Positions 49,832 through 58,803 are shown, counted from the stretch's first letter. The stretch: 64,000 nucleotides of DNA from Streptomyces sp. NBC_00273 (GCF_036178145.1 NZ_CP108067.1:9067001-9131000), one strand, 5' to 3'. Translations and numbers: made by a program. Notes: generated from the sequence alone by a model not told the origin.

Positions 49832-50533
49832 ATGCCCCGTCTTCTCCACCTCGACCGCACCCTCGACGAGCTCGACGGACCGCCGTGGCCCCCGCCGCCC
49901 TCGCCCGCCACCACCCTGGTCACGAAGGTCCACGCCCTGCGCCGCAAACGCCTCGGCGACCTGACCCCGGCCGACCTGCGCACGCTGATCACGCAAGAGG
50001 TGGGCCTCCCTTACGCATTGCCCCTCGCGGTACGCCTGCTCCTCGAAGACCCGCTGCTGGACGCGTACTTCTACCCCGGGGACCTGCTGCTCGGCGCCCT
50101 GGGCCGACCGGAATCGGCCCGGGCGCTCTTCCCGGACCCGCTCCAGCAACGCCGACCGCCCGTCCGGGCCACCTGCCACGATCGCCCGCGGGCCCGCCGG
50201 AACTCCAGCAGCCCCTCGTCCGATCGGGTCTTCCGACCCGACCCCGGCCCACACCGGGCAGCGAATGCGCGCCGCCTCGTCCGGTCGGCCCGTGGTCAGT
50301 GCGTTGACCGTCCCGATCGCGCGCAGGTTGACGCCGTCGCGCCCGAGTTCCAGCCCGACGGCGCCCCCGGTGCCGTAGCCGACGGCGGCGATCCGGTCGG
50401 GTCGGTCCGCGGTTCGGTGCGCAACACGTCGAGCGCCGCATGGCCGATGCCCCGCATCCGGTCGGGATCGGCGAGCAGCGGCAGGCAACGGGCCAGCATC
50501 TCCTCGGGGTCGCCCAAATGGCGCCCGTCGTGA
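49832..50533 (+). CDS. CdiI-like immunity protein, C-terminus probably lost
   Basis: The first 95 or so codons match the Streptomyces contact-dependent-inhibition immunity-like family: LDRTLDELDGPPWPPP, TLVTKVHALRRKRLGDLTPA and LPLAVRLLLEDPLLDAYF, then YPGDLL. After about 50117 the frame stays open to 50533, but only because it runs antisense to a decayed dienelactone hydrolase gene; that part looks non-native (Arg/Pro/Ser-rich). So a rearrangement probably joined the 3' ends of two unrelated genes here. No toxin gene is adjacent. The weak RBS makes expression uncertain. Confidence 0.5.
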   Translation: MPRLLHLDRTLDELDGPPWPPPPSPATTLVTKVHALRRKRLGDLTPADLRTLITQEVGLPYALPLAVRLLLEDPLLDAYFYPGDLLLGALGRPESARALFPDPLQQRRPPVRATCHDRPRARRNSSSPSSDRVFRPDPGPHRAANARRLVRSARGQCVDRPDRAQVDAVAPEFQPDGAPGAVADGGDPVGSVRGSVRNTSSAAWPMPRIRSGSASSGRQRASISSGSPKWRPS

Positions 50534-50690
50534 AGGTCGAAGGCAAGCGCTACGTATCCCAGTTCGGCGAGACCATCGGCCCGGCGGCGCTCGACGTCGC
50601 TGAGCCCCGTGCCTTCTGGTCCGAGCGCAGTGATCGTCGAGCCCGGTCCGGCTGCTGTTCTGCCGCTGGCAGAACAGCGCGGGCATCCCT
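50165..50690 (-). pseudogene. Frameshifted dienelactone hydrolase
   Basis: One minus-strand frame reads LSDVERRRADGLAELGYVAL, then AFDLHDGRHLGD; after about 50390 a second frame carries RIAAVGYGTGGAVGLELGRD and RIRCPVWAGVGSEDPIG. Together they spell a dienelactone hydrolase-like protein, with the nucleophile elbow GYGTGG, split by a frameshift. The C-terminal third, including the catalytic His region, is missing where it meets the CdiI-like gene. Not functional as drawn. Confidence 0.65.
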
Positions 50691-50868
50691 CTGAAATGCG
50701 GCGAGGGCTCACGAGAACCGTCACGAACCGATCGACGGGTTCAACGCTGGCGTGGACTCCTGCCAGCGGGTCCAGAGGTTCGACACCCACGTAGAAGATC
50801 CCTCGGCCGCGCTCAACGCGGCTGGCACGGTGCACTCGATGGCGGCCGTGAGCCCCGATCCAGAGATA

Positions 50869-50896
50869 CATAGACGATTCATATAAAGTTGCTATG
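50869..50896. promoter_or_regulatory. Inverted repeat upstream of the MarR gene
   Basis: CATAG (50869-50873) and CTATG (50892-50896) flank an AT-rich stretch, CGATTCATATAAAGTTG, directly before the MarR start at 50905. The low GC and symmetry suit a MarR operator over the promoter. Confidence 0.4.
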
Positions 50897-50904
50897 CTTC
50901 TGGC

Positions 50905-51363
50905 ATGAGTCGCCGAGACGCCGCGCACGGCGCTTCCGATGCCATCGGGTCAGCCCTCTACGGTCTGGCCACCAGGGCCGTGAGACGCCTTCCCCGCGAC
51001 ATGAGCCTGACGTCCGCCGCCACCTTGGCCACCCTGGACAAGACCGGCCCGCGACGGATCACCGATCTGGCGGTGGCCGAGGGCGTCACCCAGCCCGCGA
51101 TGACCGTCCTGGTCCGGGTGATGGAGGAATCCGGGCTGGTCGAGCGGAAGGGCGATCCGTCCGACAAGCGGGTCACGCTGGTGTGCCTGACCGAGGCCGG
51201 CGCGTCGTACGTCCGGTCGCGACGCCAGGCGGGCGTCGACGCGTACGCGCGGTTGATCGACGAACTCACCGCTGACGAGGTCGAGGCCTTGGCCGCAGCC
51301 CTTCCGGCGCTGCTGCATCTGGCGGAGCTCGAAAGCCGCGCCCGAGAGGAGTCGGAGCGGTGA
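50905..51363 (+). CDS. MarR-family regulator
   Basis: A 152-aa winged-helix protein: RRLPRDMSLTSAATLATLDK, GPRRITDLAVAEGVTQPAMT, VLVRVMEESGLVERKGDPSD, then KRVTLVCLTEAG. The stop overlaps the MFS start (GTGA), so it is translationally coupled to the transporter it likely represses until substrate binds. AT-rich inverted repeat just upstream. Confidence 0.9.
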   Translation: MSRRDAAHGASDAIGSALYGLATRAVRRLPRDMSLTSAATLATLDKTGPRRITDLAVAEGVTQPAMTVLVRVMEESGLVERKGDPSDKRVTLVCLTEAGASYVRSRRQAGVDAYARLIDELTADEVEALAAALPALLHLAELESRAREESER

Positions 51364-52799
51364 CCGCGGCCCAGGCTCATGACCAGCCCATGAGCCCTGC
51401 CCTGATACGTTCCGAAGCACGTCTACTGGTCCCCGCCCTGATGTTCATCGCCCTGGTCGTGGCGGCGGTCGCCAGCCTCGGGACGCCGCTCATCACCAGT
51501 GTGGCGACCACGTTCCACGTCTCCCTCGGCAGTGCGCAGTGGACGCTGACCATCGCCCTGCTCAGCGGCGCCGTCGCCACACCCGTCCTCGGCCGGCTCG
51601 GGGCCGGTCCGCACCGGCGGGCCACGATTCACGCCACACTGGCGATCGTCGTCGTCGGCAGCGCGCTCACCGTGCTGCCGCTGCCGTTCGCCTGGCTGCT
51701 CGTGGGCAGAGCGGCCCAAGGCGTCGGGCTCGGTCTCACGGCGCTGTTGATGGGCGTGGCCCGCGACCATCTTCCCGAGGAGCGCAGCGCGGCCACGATC
51801 GCCCTGATCTCGGTGGTCTCCATCATCGGAGCCGGCGTCGGCTACCCGCTGGCCGCGCTGCTCGCCGAGTTCGGCGGACTGCGGGCCGCCTACGGCCTCG
51901 GCCTGCTCGTCACCGCCATCGCGTTCGTGACCGCGTGGCGCTCCGTGCCCGCAGCTCCCGAAGGCCGCTCCGCTCACGTGAACGTGGCCGGTGCGCTCGT
52001 CCTGGCGGGTGGACTGCTCCTCGTCCTGTTCCTGGCCGGCGAGAGGAGCCTGTGGAGCCGACACCTCGCCGTGGCGGTGACCCTTGCCGTCGCCGCCGTA
52101 CTCCTGCTCTGCGTCTGGACCGTTTCCGAACTGCGAACCGAGACGCCCCTGGTCGACGTCCGGGCGGTCCGGCACCCGGCGGTCGCCGGGGCGAACATCG
52201 CCATGTTCGTCGGCGGGAGCGGCATGTACCTCCTGCTCACGCTCATCACCCGCTACGCGCAGACGCCGCACGCCGCCGGCTACGGCTTCGGACTGACCAC
52301 CTTCGCGGCGGGGCTGGTCCTCATCCCGTTCTCCGTGCTGGGGTTCGTCGCCGGCAAGCTCACGCCGCGGGTCCGCGAACGGATCGACGGCCCTCTGCTC
52401 CTGGCCGGCAGCGCCGCCATCGTCGGCGGCGGGTTCGTCCTGTTCGCCACGGCCCGGTCCAACCCAGCCGAACTGCTCGCGGCCATGGGCGTGCTGGGCT
52501 TCGGCGTCGGCAGCTTCTCGGCCGCCATGCCCGGCGTCATCCTGGCCGTCACCCCCAAGAACGAGACGTCGAGCGCCATGAGCTTCAACTACGTCGTCCG
52601 CAGCGTAGGGTACTCCCTGGGCAGCGCCATCGGCGGTCTGGTCCTGGCCGCCGGCACCGCCACGGGCCGCCTCTTCCCGAACGAAGACGCCTACACGACC
52701 GCGGCGCTGGTCGGCGTCGCCGCGATGGCGATCACGACGATGGTCAGCCTCGCCCTCGCCCGCCGACGCTCACCCGGGACCAGTCGAACCGGAAGCTGA
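51360..52799 (+). CDS. MFS drug exporter (EmrB/QacA-like, DHA2)
   Basis: A 479-aa membrane protein with about 14 helices. Motifs: QWTLTIALLSGAVATPVLGRL, VGRAAQGVGLGLTALLMGVA (motif C-like) and DVRAVRHPAVAGANIAMFVG. GTG 51360 overlaps the MarR stop by 4 bp. Substrate unknown; regulated with the MarR protein as a typical resistance pair. Confidence 0.9.
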   Translation: MTAAQAHDQPMSPALIRSEARLLVPALMFIALVVAAVASLGTPLITSVATTFHVSLGSAQWTLTIALLSGAVATPVLGRLGAGPHRRATIHATLAIVVVGSALTVLPLPFAWLLVGRAAQGVGLGLTALLMGVARDHLPEERSAATIALISVVSIIGAGVGYPLAALLAEFGGLRAAYGLGLLVTAIAFVTAWRSVPAAPEGRSAHVNVAGALVLAGGLLLVLFLAGERSLWSRHLAVAVTLAVAAVLLLCVWTVSELRTETPLVDVRAVRHPAVAGANIAMFVGGSGMYLLLTLITRYAQTPHAAGYGFGLTTFAAGLVLIPFSVLGFVAGKLTPRVRERIDGPLLLAGSAAIVGGGFVLFATARSNPAELLAAMGVLGFGVGSFSAAMPGVILAVTPKNETSSAMSFNYVVRSVGYSLGSAIGGLVLAAGTATGRLFPNEDAYTTAALVGVAAMAITTMVSLALARRRSPGTSRTGS

Positions 52800-52864
52800 G
52801 GATCGAAGCCGTCCGACTCCGACGTCGTCTCCGTCGGCTCGCTGACCCACGGCGCGCCCATGAA

Positions 52865-52890
52865 TCTGAGCATGACATGTTTCTGAGCAT
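52865..52890 (+). promoter_or_regulatory. Direct repeat upstream of the DUF1330 gene
   Basis: TCTGAGCAT occurs at 52865-52873 and again at 52882-52890, in a short AT-rich patch between the MFS stop and GTG 52914. It may be a promoter-proximal regulator site. Confidence 0.3.
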
Positions 52891-52913
52891 CAATTCCGAA
52901 CACAGGAGGTACC

Positions 52914-53207
52914 GTGGCCAAGGGCTACTGGGTCAGCGTCTACCGCACCATCGCAGACCCCGAGAGGCTTGCTGCCTACGACGAGCTGGCCAGTCCAGCC
53001 GTCAGGGCCGCGGGCGGGCGGCTGCTCTCCCGCGGTAGCCGGGTCGTCGCACACGACGCCGGAATCGCCGAGCGCACCATCCTGGTCGAGTTCGACAGCT
53101 TCGAACAGGCGGTCGCCGCACGCGCGAGTGCGGCCTACCAGGAGGCGCTGGCCGCACTTGCTGACGGCGTCGAGCGCGACTTCCGCATCATCGAAGGCCT
53201 CGACTGA
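52914..53207 (+). CDS. DUF1330-family protein
   Basis: A 97-aa ferredoxin-like protein: KGYWVSVYRTIADPERLAAY, RAAGGRLLSRG, ERTILVEFDSFEQAVAARAS. These small alpha/beta-barrel dimers are uncharacterised and often sit next to monooxygenases or transporters. GGAGG lies 4 bp before the GTG start, a strong site. Last gene of the MarR-MFS unit, though a 114-bp gap separates it. Confidence 0.85.
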   Translation: MAKGYWVSVYRTIADPERLAAYDELASPAVRAAGGRLLSRGSRVVAHDAGIAERTILVEFDSFEQAVAARASAAYQEALAALADGVERDFRIIEGLD

Positions 53208-53252
53208 CGATCGAGGCTGCGTCGGCGACGAACACGAAGCCGACTGCGGGGA

Positions 53253-53585
53253 TCACCCCGGCTCGTCAGCGCGCCGCACCGTCGCGAACAGCGTCAGGCC
53301 ACTGGCATCGGCGGTGATGTCCAGTCCGGCGACGGTTCCCGGCGGCACGGCGGCGCGCCGGCGCGCCGGCACGGACGTCGGCCTCGATGTCGGGGGTGGT
53401 GCGTTCGACGAGGTTCCAGCGGCCGATGTGGGTCAGGAACCCCGTCCCCACGGCAGAGCCATCGGATCGCCCGCCCAGGCCACGGTGTTGGAGGCTGACC
53501 CGCGCAGCAGGATTCTGGGGTATGCCGGCTCGCTCCTGGCAGCGCCAGCAGATGCTCAGCGCGGTCCGTTCAATCGATGTCACAA
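53253..53585 (-). pseudogene. Degenerate gene with several frameshifts
   Basis: Pieces of a protein appear in different minus-strand frames: RILLRGSASNTVAWAGDPMA, then GFLTHIGRWNLVERTTPDIE, then GTVAGLDITADASGLTLFAT with VRRADEPG and a stop at 53253. Each piece reads as real protein, but no single frame joins them, so at least two frameshifts exist. Family not recognised. Confidence 0.5.
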
Positions 53586-53763
53586 CCCACCCCCGGGCCC
53601 CGGACGACGCTCAACATCACCACCAACGACACTGAGCCGAATGGTGACGGCCGACGGGCGCTCAAGGCTTCAAGATCATCCCGTTGCCCCTTTGGCGCGC
53701 ATCTCGGTCACACCCCCGGCTCCGACGGTCGAACCGGATGGCGGGGGTCCTCGTGTGAGGGTC

Positions 53764-54348
53764 ATGAACACGCCTTCTGCCGGCCTCCGTGCGAGAGCCT
53801 CCGAGTACGCACTCCTCCCGCTGCGCCTCTTCCTCGGCGTCACCTTCGTCTACGCCGGTCTGGACAAGCTGACCGACCCGGCGTTCCTGTCCGCCACTGG
53901 CGACGGCTCGATCGGCCAGCAGATGGAAGCGGTGCGGGACGCCGCCGGCATTCCTGCGCTGATCGACCTCTCCCTGACCAGACCGGTCGCCTTCGGCATC
54001 GCGATCGCCGCCGGCGAGCTGGCCGTCGGACTGGGCGCCCTGGCCGGTCTGCTGACCCGGATCGCGGCTCTCGGCGGTGCCCTGATCTCACTCAGCCTGT
54101 GGCTGACCATGAGCTGGTCGACCACCCCGTACTACTTCGGTGCGGACGTGATCTACCTGCTGGCCTGGACCCCGCTGATCCTCGCCGGCGCGCCGGTCCT
54201 GTCCCTCGACGCGCTGCTCCACCGGCGACGCGGTTCCGCCGCCCGGGCACGTACCGACTCCGGCCCGACCCCGACGCCCGTCGGATCCCGCGCCGGTGCC
54301 CGGCGGGCCCGCGGCCGGGGCCGGGCCCGGGCGCGGGTCAGTCCGTGA
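53764..54348 (+). CDS. DoxX-family membrane protein
   Basis: A protein of 194 aa from ATG 53764 (GAGG 4 bp upstream; GTG 53755 in frame). Four helices: PLRLFLGVTFVYAGLDKLTD, VAFGIAIAAGELAVGLGALAG, GALISLSLWLTM and VIYLLAWTPLILAGAPVLSL; a basic Arg-rich tail follows. DoxX proteins are linked to oxidative-stress and thiosulfate-quinone oxidoreductase complexes. A shared terminator lies at 54389. Confidence 0.85.
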   Translation: MNTPSAGLRARASEYALLPLRLFLGVTFVYAGLDKLTDPAFLSATGDGSIGQQMEAVRDAAGIPALIDLSLTRPVAFGIAIAAGELAVGLGALAGLLTRIAALGGALISLSLWLTMSWSTTPYYFGADVIYLLAWTPLILAGAPVLSLDALLHRRRGSAARARTDSGPTPTPVGSRAGARRARGRGRARARVSP

Positions 54349-54388
54349 TCCGCTCCAGCGGCCGGACCGCCTCCGTCCGAACATGACG

Positions 54389-54424
54389 GAGCCCCCGCTC
54401 CAACCGTCCGGGAGAGGGGGCTCC
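54389..54424. terminator. Bidirectional hairpin terminator
   Basis: GGAGCCCC (54389-54396) pairs with GGGGCTCC (54417-54424), loop 20 nt, between the convergent DoxX gene (stop 54348) and the secreted protein gene (stop 54442). Confidence 0.6.
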
Positions 54425-54441
54425 ACTCGATCAGGAACGGC

Positions 54442-54981
54442 TCAGAGGACGCTCTTCGACGCGCTGTCGACGACGCACTCCTTGTACTCGCTGCCGTCGC
54501 CCTTACCGGTGTACGCCGTGGTCGCATCGGCCTGCTTCGACGCACCCGCCTTGACCGTGAGCGCGGCGACCTTGGCCTGGGCGGGGGTCGCCGCCGAGGC
54601 GGCGCTCCCGCGGAACTTCATCGTGATGTTGTACGTGTAGTCCACCGAGCCGCTGTTGGTGACGGTGATCTTGGCCACGAGGTTCTTGCCCGAGGCGTCC
54701 ATCTTGCACGCGTCGATCTTGATGTCGCGCTCGGCCTTGTTGTTGCTGGACCCGCCGGTGACCGAGGAACTGCCCGAGCTGCTGCCGGTGCTGCCGCTCG
54801 TGCTGTCGGTGCCGTTGCTGCCGCTGCTGGTGCCGCCGCTGGAGCTGCTGGAACCGCCGGAGCTCGAGCTGGAACTGTGGCTGCTGCCACCGCAGCTGCC
54901 GCCGTGGGAGCCACGGGCTCCGGTGAGTGCGAAGATTGCGATACCGAATACGGCTACCGCGCGGACATGGCGAAGCTTCAC
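54442..54981 (-). CDS. Secreted Ser/Gly-rich protein
   Basis: A 179-aa protein with a signal peptide (VRAVAVFGIAIFALTGARG), a long low-complexity run of Ser and Gly (about 30-80) and a C-terminal beta domain: KIDACKMDASGKNLVAKITV, TNSGSVDYTYNITMKF, AALTVKAGASKQADATT. The two Cys (DACKM and KECVV) may pair. Resembles small secreted proteins with a linker and a ligand-binding domain; family unknown. Confidence 0.75.
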   Translation of the reverse strand: MKLRHVRAVAVFGIAIFALTGARGSHGGSCGGSSHSSSSSSGGSSSSSGGTSSGSNGTDSTSGSTGSSSGSSSVTGGSSNNKAERDIKIDACKMDASGKNLVAKITVTNSGSVDYTYNITMKFRGSAASAATPAQAKVAALTVKAGASKQADATTAYTGKGDGSEYKECVVDSASKSVL

Positions 54982-55731
54982 GTCAACCCCGTTGAAATAT
55001 CAGTATGCGAGAGCCCGACTTGATGGGCGCATGACACCTTAGCAGCGGATGCGGGCCCCCCGTCCCACCCGCATGCCGCGTGTCCCGTACGCCGCAATCC
55101 GCGCCCCATCACCTGGGTGTGGTCTGCAACTACTTGGGTGTGACCCGGGTCCGGCGCCCTTGCGTGTGCACCGTAACAGGGCGGTACGACAATGCCGTTG
55201 ACGCTCGCGTCCACTGGCAGCGGCGAGCGTACGGCTCGAAGTCTCCCGGACGGTCCGCACCTTGGCGCCCAGGGATCTACGCCGCGCCGCAGACCCGTTG
55301 CAGTCGTACAGGCGGATCCCCTGATCCCGGCATGGCGCGGGGCGGAGCCGGTGCGGGGTGGGGAGCCGTCCTAGCCGGCGACTCCGCCGGCCGGCGCCGC
55401 TTTCGGGACGGCGGATCGGACCGCACGCCAAGGCGCTCCGGGACGGACGGGCCTGCCCAACGGCGAACCACCGCCCTGGGTACCTCCCGGAGCAGGTCGG
55501 CGGATGCGATCCCTGCGCGGTCCGCCAGCCCGAGCATGGCCACGCCGACCCCGCCCGTGACGGCGGTGACGCCCGGGTCCTCCCGCTGGCCCGGCGCACG
55601 GGCGGCCGTGACCGCGACAGGCCCCGTGACGGCGGACTTCCGGCTCAGCTCCGGCCAGGCCGGCCTCGGTCCGTCGACGACTCGTGGGACCACCCCGTGC
55701 CCGTTCCCCGTCCGCCGCTGGGCTCGATCGT
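54982..55731. other. Region without a confident gene
   Basis: No frame has clear coding character over 750 bp. Two weak traces: minus strand around 55430-55560 (GVAMLGLADRAGIASADLLR, EVPRAVVRRWAGP) and plus strand ending 55744 (SVDDSWDHPVPVPRPPLGSI). Either could be the rest of a decayed gene. The promoter for the secreted protein gene must lie near 54990-55050. Confidence 0.4.
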
Positions 55732-56556
55732 CTACCCGGGCTGAGGAGGGCCGGACCGGCGCAGTAGTCCGTCGTGGAGCAGACGGCCGGCGAGTGCGCC
55801 ACCGAAGATGACGACGCCGACGCCGACGAGCCAGGTCTGGATGACGAGGACGGTTCCGAAGGGGCCGTACGTGACGGCGTTGGAAGCGATCAGCGGCGAG
55901 AAGACGAGCCGGGAGAAGATCCGCAGCCCGAGCAGCGCGAGCATGGTGGCGACCGCCCCGGGCAGGAGAGCGGTCCATGCCACCCGGCCGCCGAGCAACA
56001 ATCGCTGTGACCACCAGAAGAAGAGGGTGCCGATGGCCACCGTGACGAACCCGCGGGCCGGAGACTCACGCCAGGGCGGTGTGATGGCCGACAAGTACAA
56101 GACGCCGACCAGCACGCCGAGCCAGACCACGTGCCGCCATTTGGCCCACCAGCGGGCCGGGGGCAGGTCCCAGATCCTTTCGTAGCCGCTCTGCAGCATG
56201 GTCCCGAAGGACAGCCCGAACACGGTGAGCACGGCGAGGCCGAATGCCGTCGTGGTCCGCCATGCCTGGCCGGGCAGCGCGAACAGCCGGTCGAGTTCCG
56301 CCCTGGCGGCCGGCGACACACCGAGCCCGTCCCCCAGCCATTGCGCGAAGCCCTGTCCGGTGGCGGTGTCCGCTGCAGATACGACGATCAGTAGCGGTAC
56401 CAGCGTCAGGAACCCCAGTGCCGAGAACCCCAGGGAGCGCTGCCACAGTTCGACGTCCTGGATGCGCCCCCAGTGGTGTCCGGCCCGCACACGGCGTATC
56501 GCGCTGCGCATCCGTCCGACGGGCGACAGCCGACCGGGCCCGCCCGACCCGGTCAT
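55732..56556 (-). CDS. YihY/BrkB-family membrane protein
   Basis: A 274-aa integral membrane protein with about six helices, for example FSALGFLTLVPLLIVVSAAD, FGLAVLTVFGLSFGTMLQSG, PPARWWAKWRHVVWLGVLVG and PFGTVLVIQTWLVGVGVVIF. The family (once thought RNase BN) is of unknown function, possibly transport or envelope integrity. The start ATG is 173 bp from the VOC gene on the same strand. Confidence 0.85.
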   Translation of the reverse strand: MTGSGGPGRLSPVGRMRSAIRRVRAGHHWGRIQDVELWQRSLGFSALGFLTLVPLLIVVSAADTATGQGFAQWLGDGLGVSPAARAELDRLFALPGQAWRTTTAFGLAVLTVFGLSFGTMLQSGYERIWDLPPARWWAKWRHVVWLGVLVGVLYLSAITPPWRESPARGFVTVAIGTLFFWWSQRLLLGGRVAWTALLPGAVATMLALLGLRIFSRLVFSPLIASNAVTYGPFGTVLVIQTWLVGVGVVIFGGALAGRLLHDGLLRRSGPPQPG

Positions 56557-56729
56557 ATCGCCGGGTCACGCCCGGACGGGTCGTGGCGACCGCTGTTCCG
56601 TGACCGGGAGCGATGGGCCGGGGGTGAAGTGACGAGCATGGCCGCTCCAGGTGTCGCTCCCACGATAGAACTCTCCTGTCGGGGAATCCATCGGCACGGC
56701 CTTCGCCCTGGTCGAGCAGGTCAGGGCGG

Positions 56730-57524
56730 TCAATCCTGCGGTGTCACCACGGTGAAGAGCGCCCCCTCGGGATCGGCGAGGACGATCGACCTGCTCACGC
56801 TGGACGTCTGTACGGGTGATGCGGTCCTGCCGCCCAGCCGGATCGCGGCCTCGACCACCGCCTCCAGGTCGGGCACGCGGAAGTGGACGTGCCATCGGGG
56901 ACGGACCTCGGGGTCCGGTGCCTCTTCGAGCGCGCCGCCGCTGATGCGGGCCACGGTGTCGTGGCCGTGGCGCAGGACGACGTGGGCGTGCTCGTAGGAG
57001 ACCGCGCAGCAGCCGGGACGCGAACCGGCCCAGTCGAGGACCTCCCCGTAGAAGATGGCGGCCGCGAACGCGTCCCGCGTCCGCAGTTCCAGCCAGGCGG
57101 GTGCACTCCCGCGGCCGACCGACCAGTCGGGTACGACCTCGCCCTGCCAGAAGCCGAAAACGGCCCCGGCGGGGTCCGCCGCCAGGGCGATGCGGCCGGT
57201 GCCGAAGGCCACGGGTCCGACCGCCATGGTGGCGCCGCGTTCGAGGATCCGGGAGGCGGTCACGTCGGCGTCCTCGACCGCGAAGTACGGCGTCCACAGC
57301 ACCGGCGCGCCGGCGCTCCCGGCGAGTGCGCCGATGCCCGCCACGGGCGCCCCGTCGCGGAAGGCGACCATGATGCCCCCGCCGAGGTGGGTGGGGCGGA
57401 AGTCCCAGCCGAGCACCCCGGCGTAGAACCGCTGTGTGGATTCGAGATCCCGGGCCAGCAGGCTGACCCAGCACGGGGAACCGAAGATCTCGTGGCTCGA
57501 AGTCGACACAGCTGTCAGCCTCAT
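56730..57524 (-). CDS. VOC-family (glyoxalase-fold) protein, two-domain
   Basis: A 264-aa protein with two beta-alpha-beta-beta-beta modules: SPCWVSLLARDLESTQRFYA, GVLGWDFRPTHLGGGIMVAF and, in the second half, AWLELRTRDAFAAAIFYGEV, LDWAGSRPGCCAVSYEHAHV, RWHVHFRVPDLEAVVEAAIR. Resembles the hydroxylase/dioxygenase-like VOC proteins of Streptomyces. No SD is obvious before ATG 57524. Substrate unknown. Confidence 0.85.
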   Translation of the reverse strand: MRLTAVSTSSHEIFGSPCWVSLLARDLESTQRFYAGVLGWDFRPTHLGGGIMVAFRDGAPVAGIGALAGSAGAPVLWTPYFAVEDADVTASRILERGATMAVGPVAFGTGRIALAADPAGAVFGFWQGEVVPDWSVGRGSAPAWLELRTRDAFAAAIFYGEVLDWAGSRPGCCAVSYEHAHVVLRHGHDTVARISGGALEEAPDPEVRPRWHVHFRVPDLEAVVEAAIRLGGRTASPVQTSSVSRSIVLADPEGALFTVVTPQD

Positions 57525-57792
57525 TTGCCGTTGGCGGGGGACGGGACCCTTCCACCGTAGACCGGGCGGCGGCGCTGGGCCGCGAGGCGCGGTTCGAACC
57601 GGGCGATGTCCCTCTTCGGCCGTGTGGCGGGCCCCGGGCTGCCCGCTCCGGTGTTTGGCCGACGGCAGGGCGGGCAGCCGCGTGAACACGTAGGGCCCCA
57701 CGACGGAGGTCCGGCGTGTCGCGGTGCGTCCGTGACCGGTCGGTCGGGAACGCGACGCGACGGGTCACACCTACCGGGAGGAGTTGTTTCGC

Positions 57793-58176
57793 GTGACCGA
57801 GCATGTGTGGAGCTTCCGGCCGGCATCGGGCCACCTGACCTGGGCCGATCTCACCGGGTACAAGGTCGAGGCGACCGACGGTCACATCGGGAAGGTCGAC
57901 AAGCACTCCTACGACGTGGGTGATGCCTACCTGGTCGTCGACACCGGTGTGTGGATCTTCGGCAAGGAGGTGCTCCTCCCCGCGAGCACCGTGTCCCGGA
58001 TCGACCTGGAGGAGGAGAAGGTCTACGTGAACGCCGACAAGGACCGGATCAAGAACGCCCCCGAGTTCCACCGGGAGAAGCACCTCCAGGACCCCGGCTA
58101 CCGCGAGGAAGTAGGCAGCTACTACGGCATCACGTGGCTGCCCGGCGAAGGCCCGGTGGGCAGCCACCGCGGATGA
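57793..58176 (+). CDS. PRC-barrel domain protein
   Basis: A protein of 127 aa from GTG 57793 (GGAGGAG 9 bp upstream; TTG 57784 in frame). The PRC barrel covers about 20-75: DLTGYKVEATDGHIGKVDKH, YDVGDAYLVVDTGVWIFGKE, VLLPASTVSRIDLEEEKVYV. Single PRC-barrel proteins are part of general stress responses in Streptomyces. First of a run of small stress proteins, divergent from the VOC gene. Confidence 0.87.
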   Translation: MTEHVWSFRPASGHLTWADLTGYKVEATDGHIGKVDKHSYDVGDAYLVVDTGVWIFGKEVLLPASTVSRIDLEEEKVYVNADKDRIKNAPEFHREKHLQDPGYREEVGSYYGITWLPGEGPVGSHRG

Positions 58177-58325
58177 GTAACGCGCCCTCGACGCGCCGGG
58201 ATTTCCCGTCACTGAAAATTGGTGGGCATCGAACCGATAGAAGTGGATTTCGAGGGTAGACGCCTCATAGAAGCCCCGGCGGATCCAACTGTTCCGCCGA
58301 ATTCCGAAGCGGGAACGAGGAAATC

Positions 58326-58481
58326 ATGATTGTTGTCGGGCTTATTCTACTGCTCGTCGGATTTCTGACCGGGATCTCCATCCTGTGGACCATCGGGATC
58401 ATCCTGCTCGTGGTCGGTGCGGTGCTGTGGATCTTGGGCTCGGTCGGGCACGCGGTCGGCGGCCGGCGCCACTACTACTAG
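58326..58481 (+). CDS. Small membrane protein, DUF6131-like
   Basis: A 51-aa protein with two membrane helices: MIVVGLILLLVGFLTGISIL and IILLVVGAVLWILGSVGHAV, ending GGRRHYY. ACGAGGAAATC precedes the ATG. This tiny, highly conserved Streptomyces protein (I believe DUF6131) is often found with CsbD and PRC-barrel genes, as here. Function unknown. Confidence 0.75.
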   Translation: MIVVGLILLLVGFLTGISILWTIGIILLVVGAVLWILGSVGHAVGGRRHYY

Positions 58482-58612
58482 TCGGTCGGCCCTACGCCGT
58501 ACGAGCGATGCCGGGGCTCTGACTTCGGCCATCGAAATTCCGGCCGGATGAAAGACGCAGTAAGACGCACGCAGTCCCCATTTCGGTTCGATTCCCCAGG
58601 GAGTGATCAGCT

Positions 58613-58786
58613 GTGTCGGACAAGGAGAAGAGCCGCGCCAAGGCCGAGCAGGCCAAGGGAAAGCTCAAAGAGACAGCAGGGCGCGCGGTGGGCAATGAAC
58701 GCCTGACCACGGAGGGCCGTGCCGAAAAGGCCAAGGGCGACGCCCGCCAGGCCAAGGAGAAGATGAAGGATGTCTTCAAGCGCTGA
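58613..58786 (+). CDS. CsbD-family stress protein
   Basis: A 57-aa, very charged protein: SDKEKSRAKAEQAKGKLKET, AGRAVGNERLTTEGRAEKAK, GDARQAKEKMKDVFKR. CsbD proteins are sigma-B-controlled general stress proteins of unknown mechanism. The GTG start has GGGAGTGA upstream. Followed by a perfect terminator at 58804. Confidence 0.85.
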   Translation: MSDKEKSRAKAEQAKGKLKETAGRAVGNERLTTEGRAEKAKGDARQAKEKMKDVFKR

Positions 58787-58803
58787 CGCGCACCAGCCTC
58801 TCC

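Noticed and set aside
58190..58330. SigB promoter before the DUF6131 gene
   Set aside because: GGGTAG is close to the -10, but the last base is wrong and no GNNT lies at 14-16 bp.
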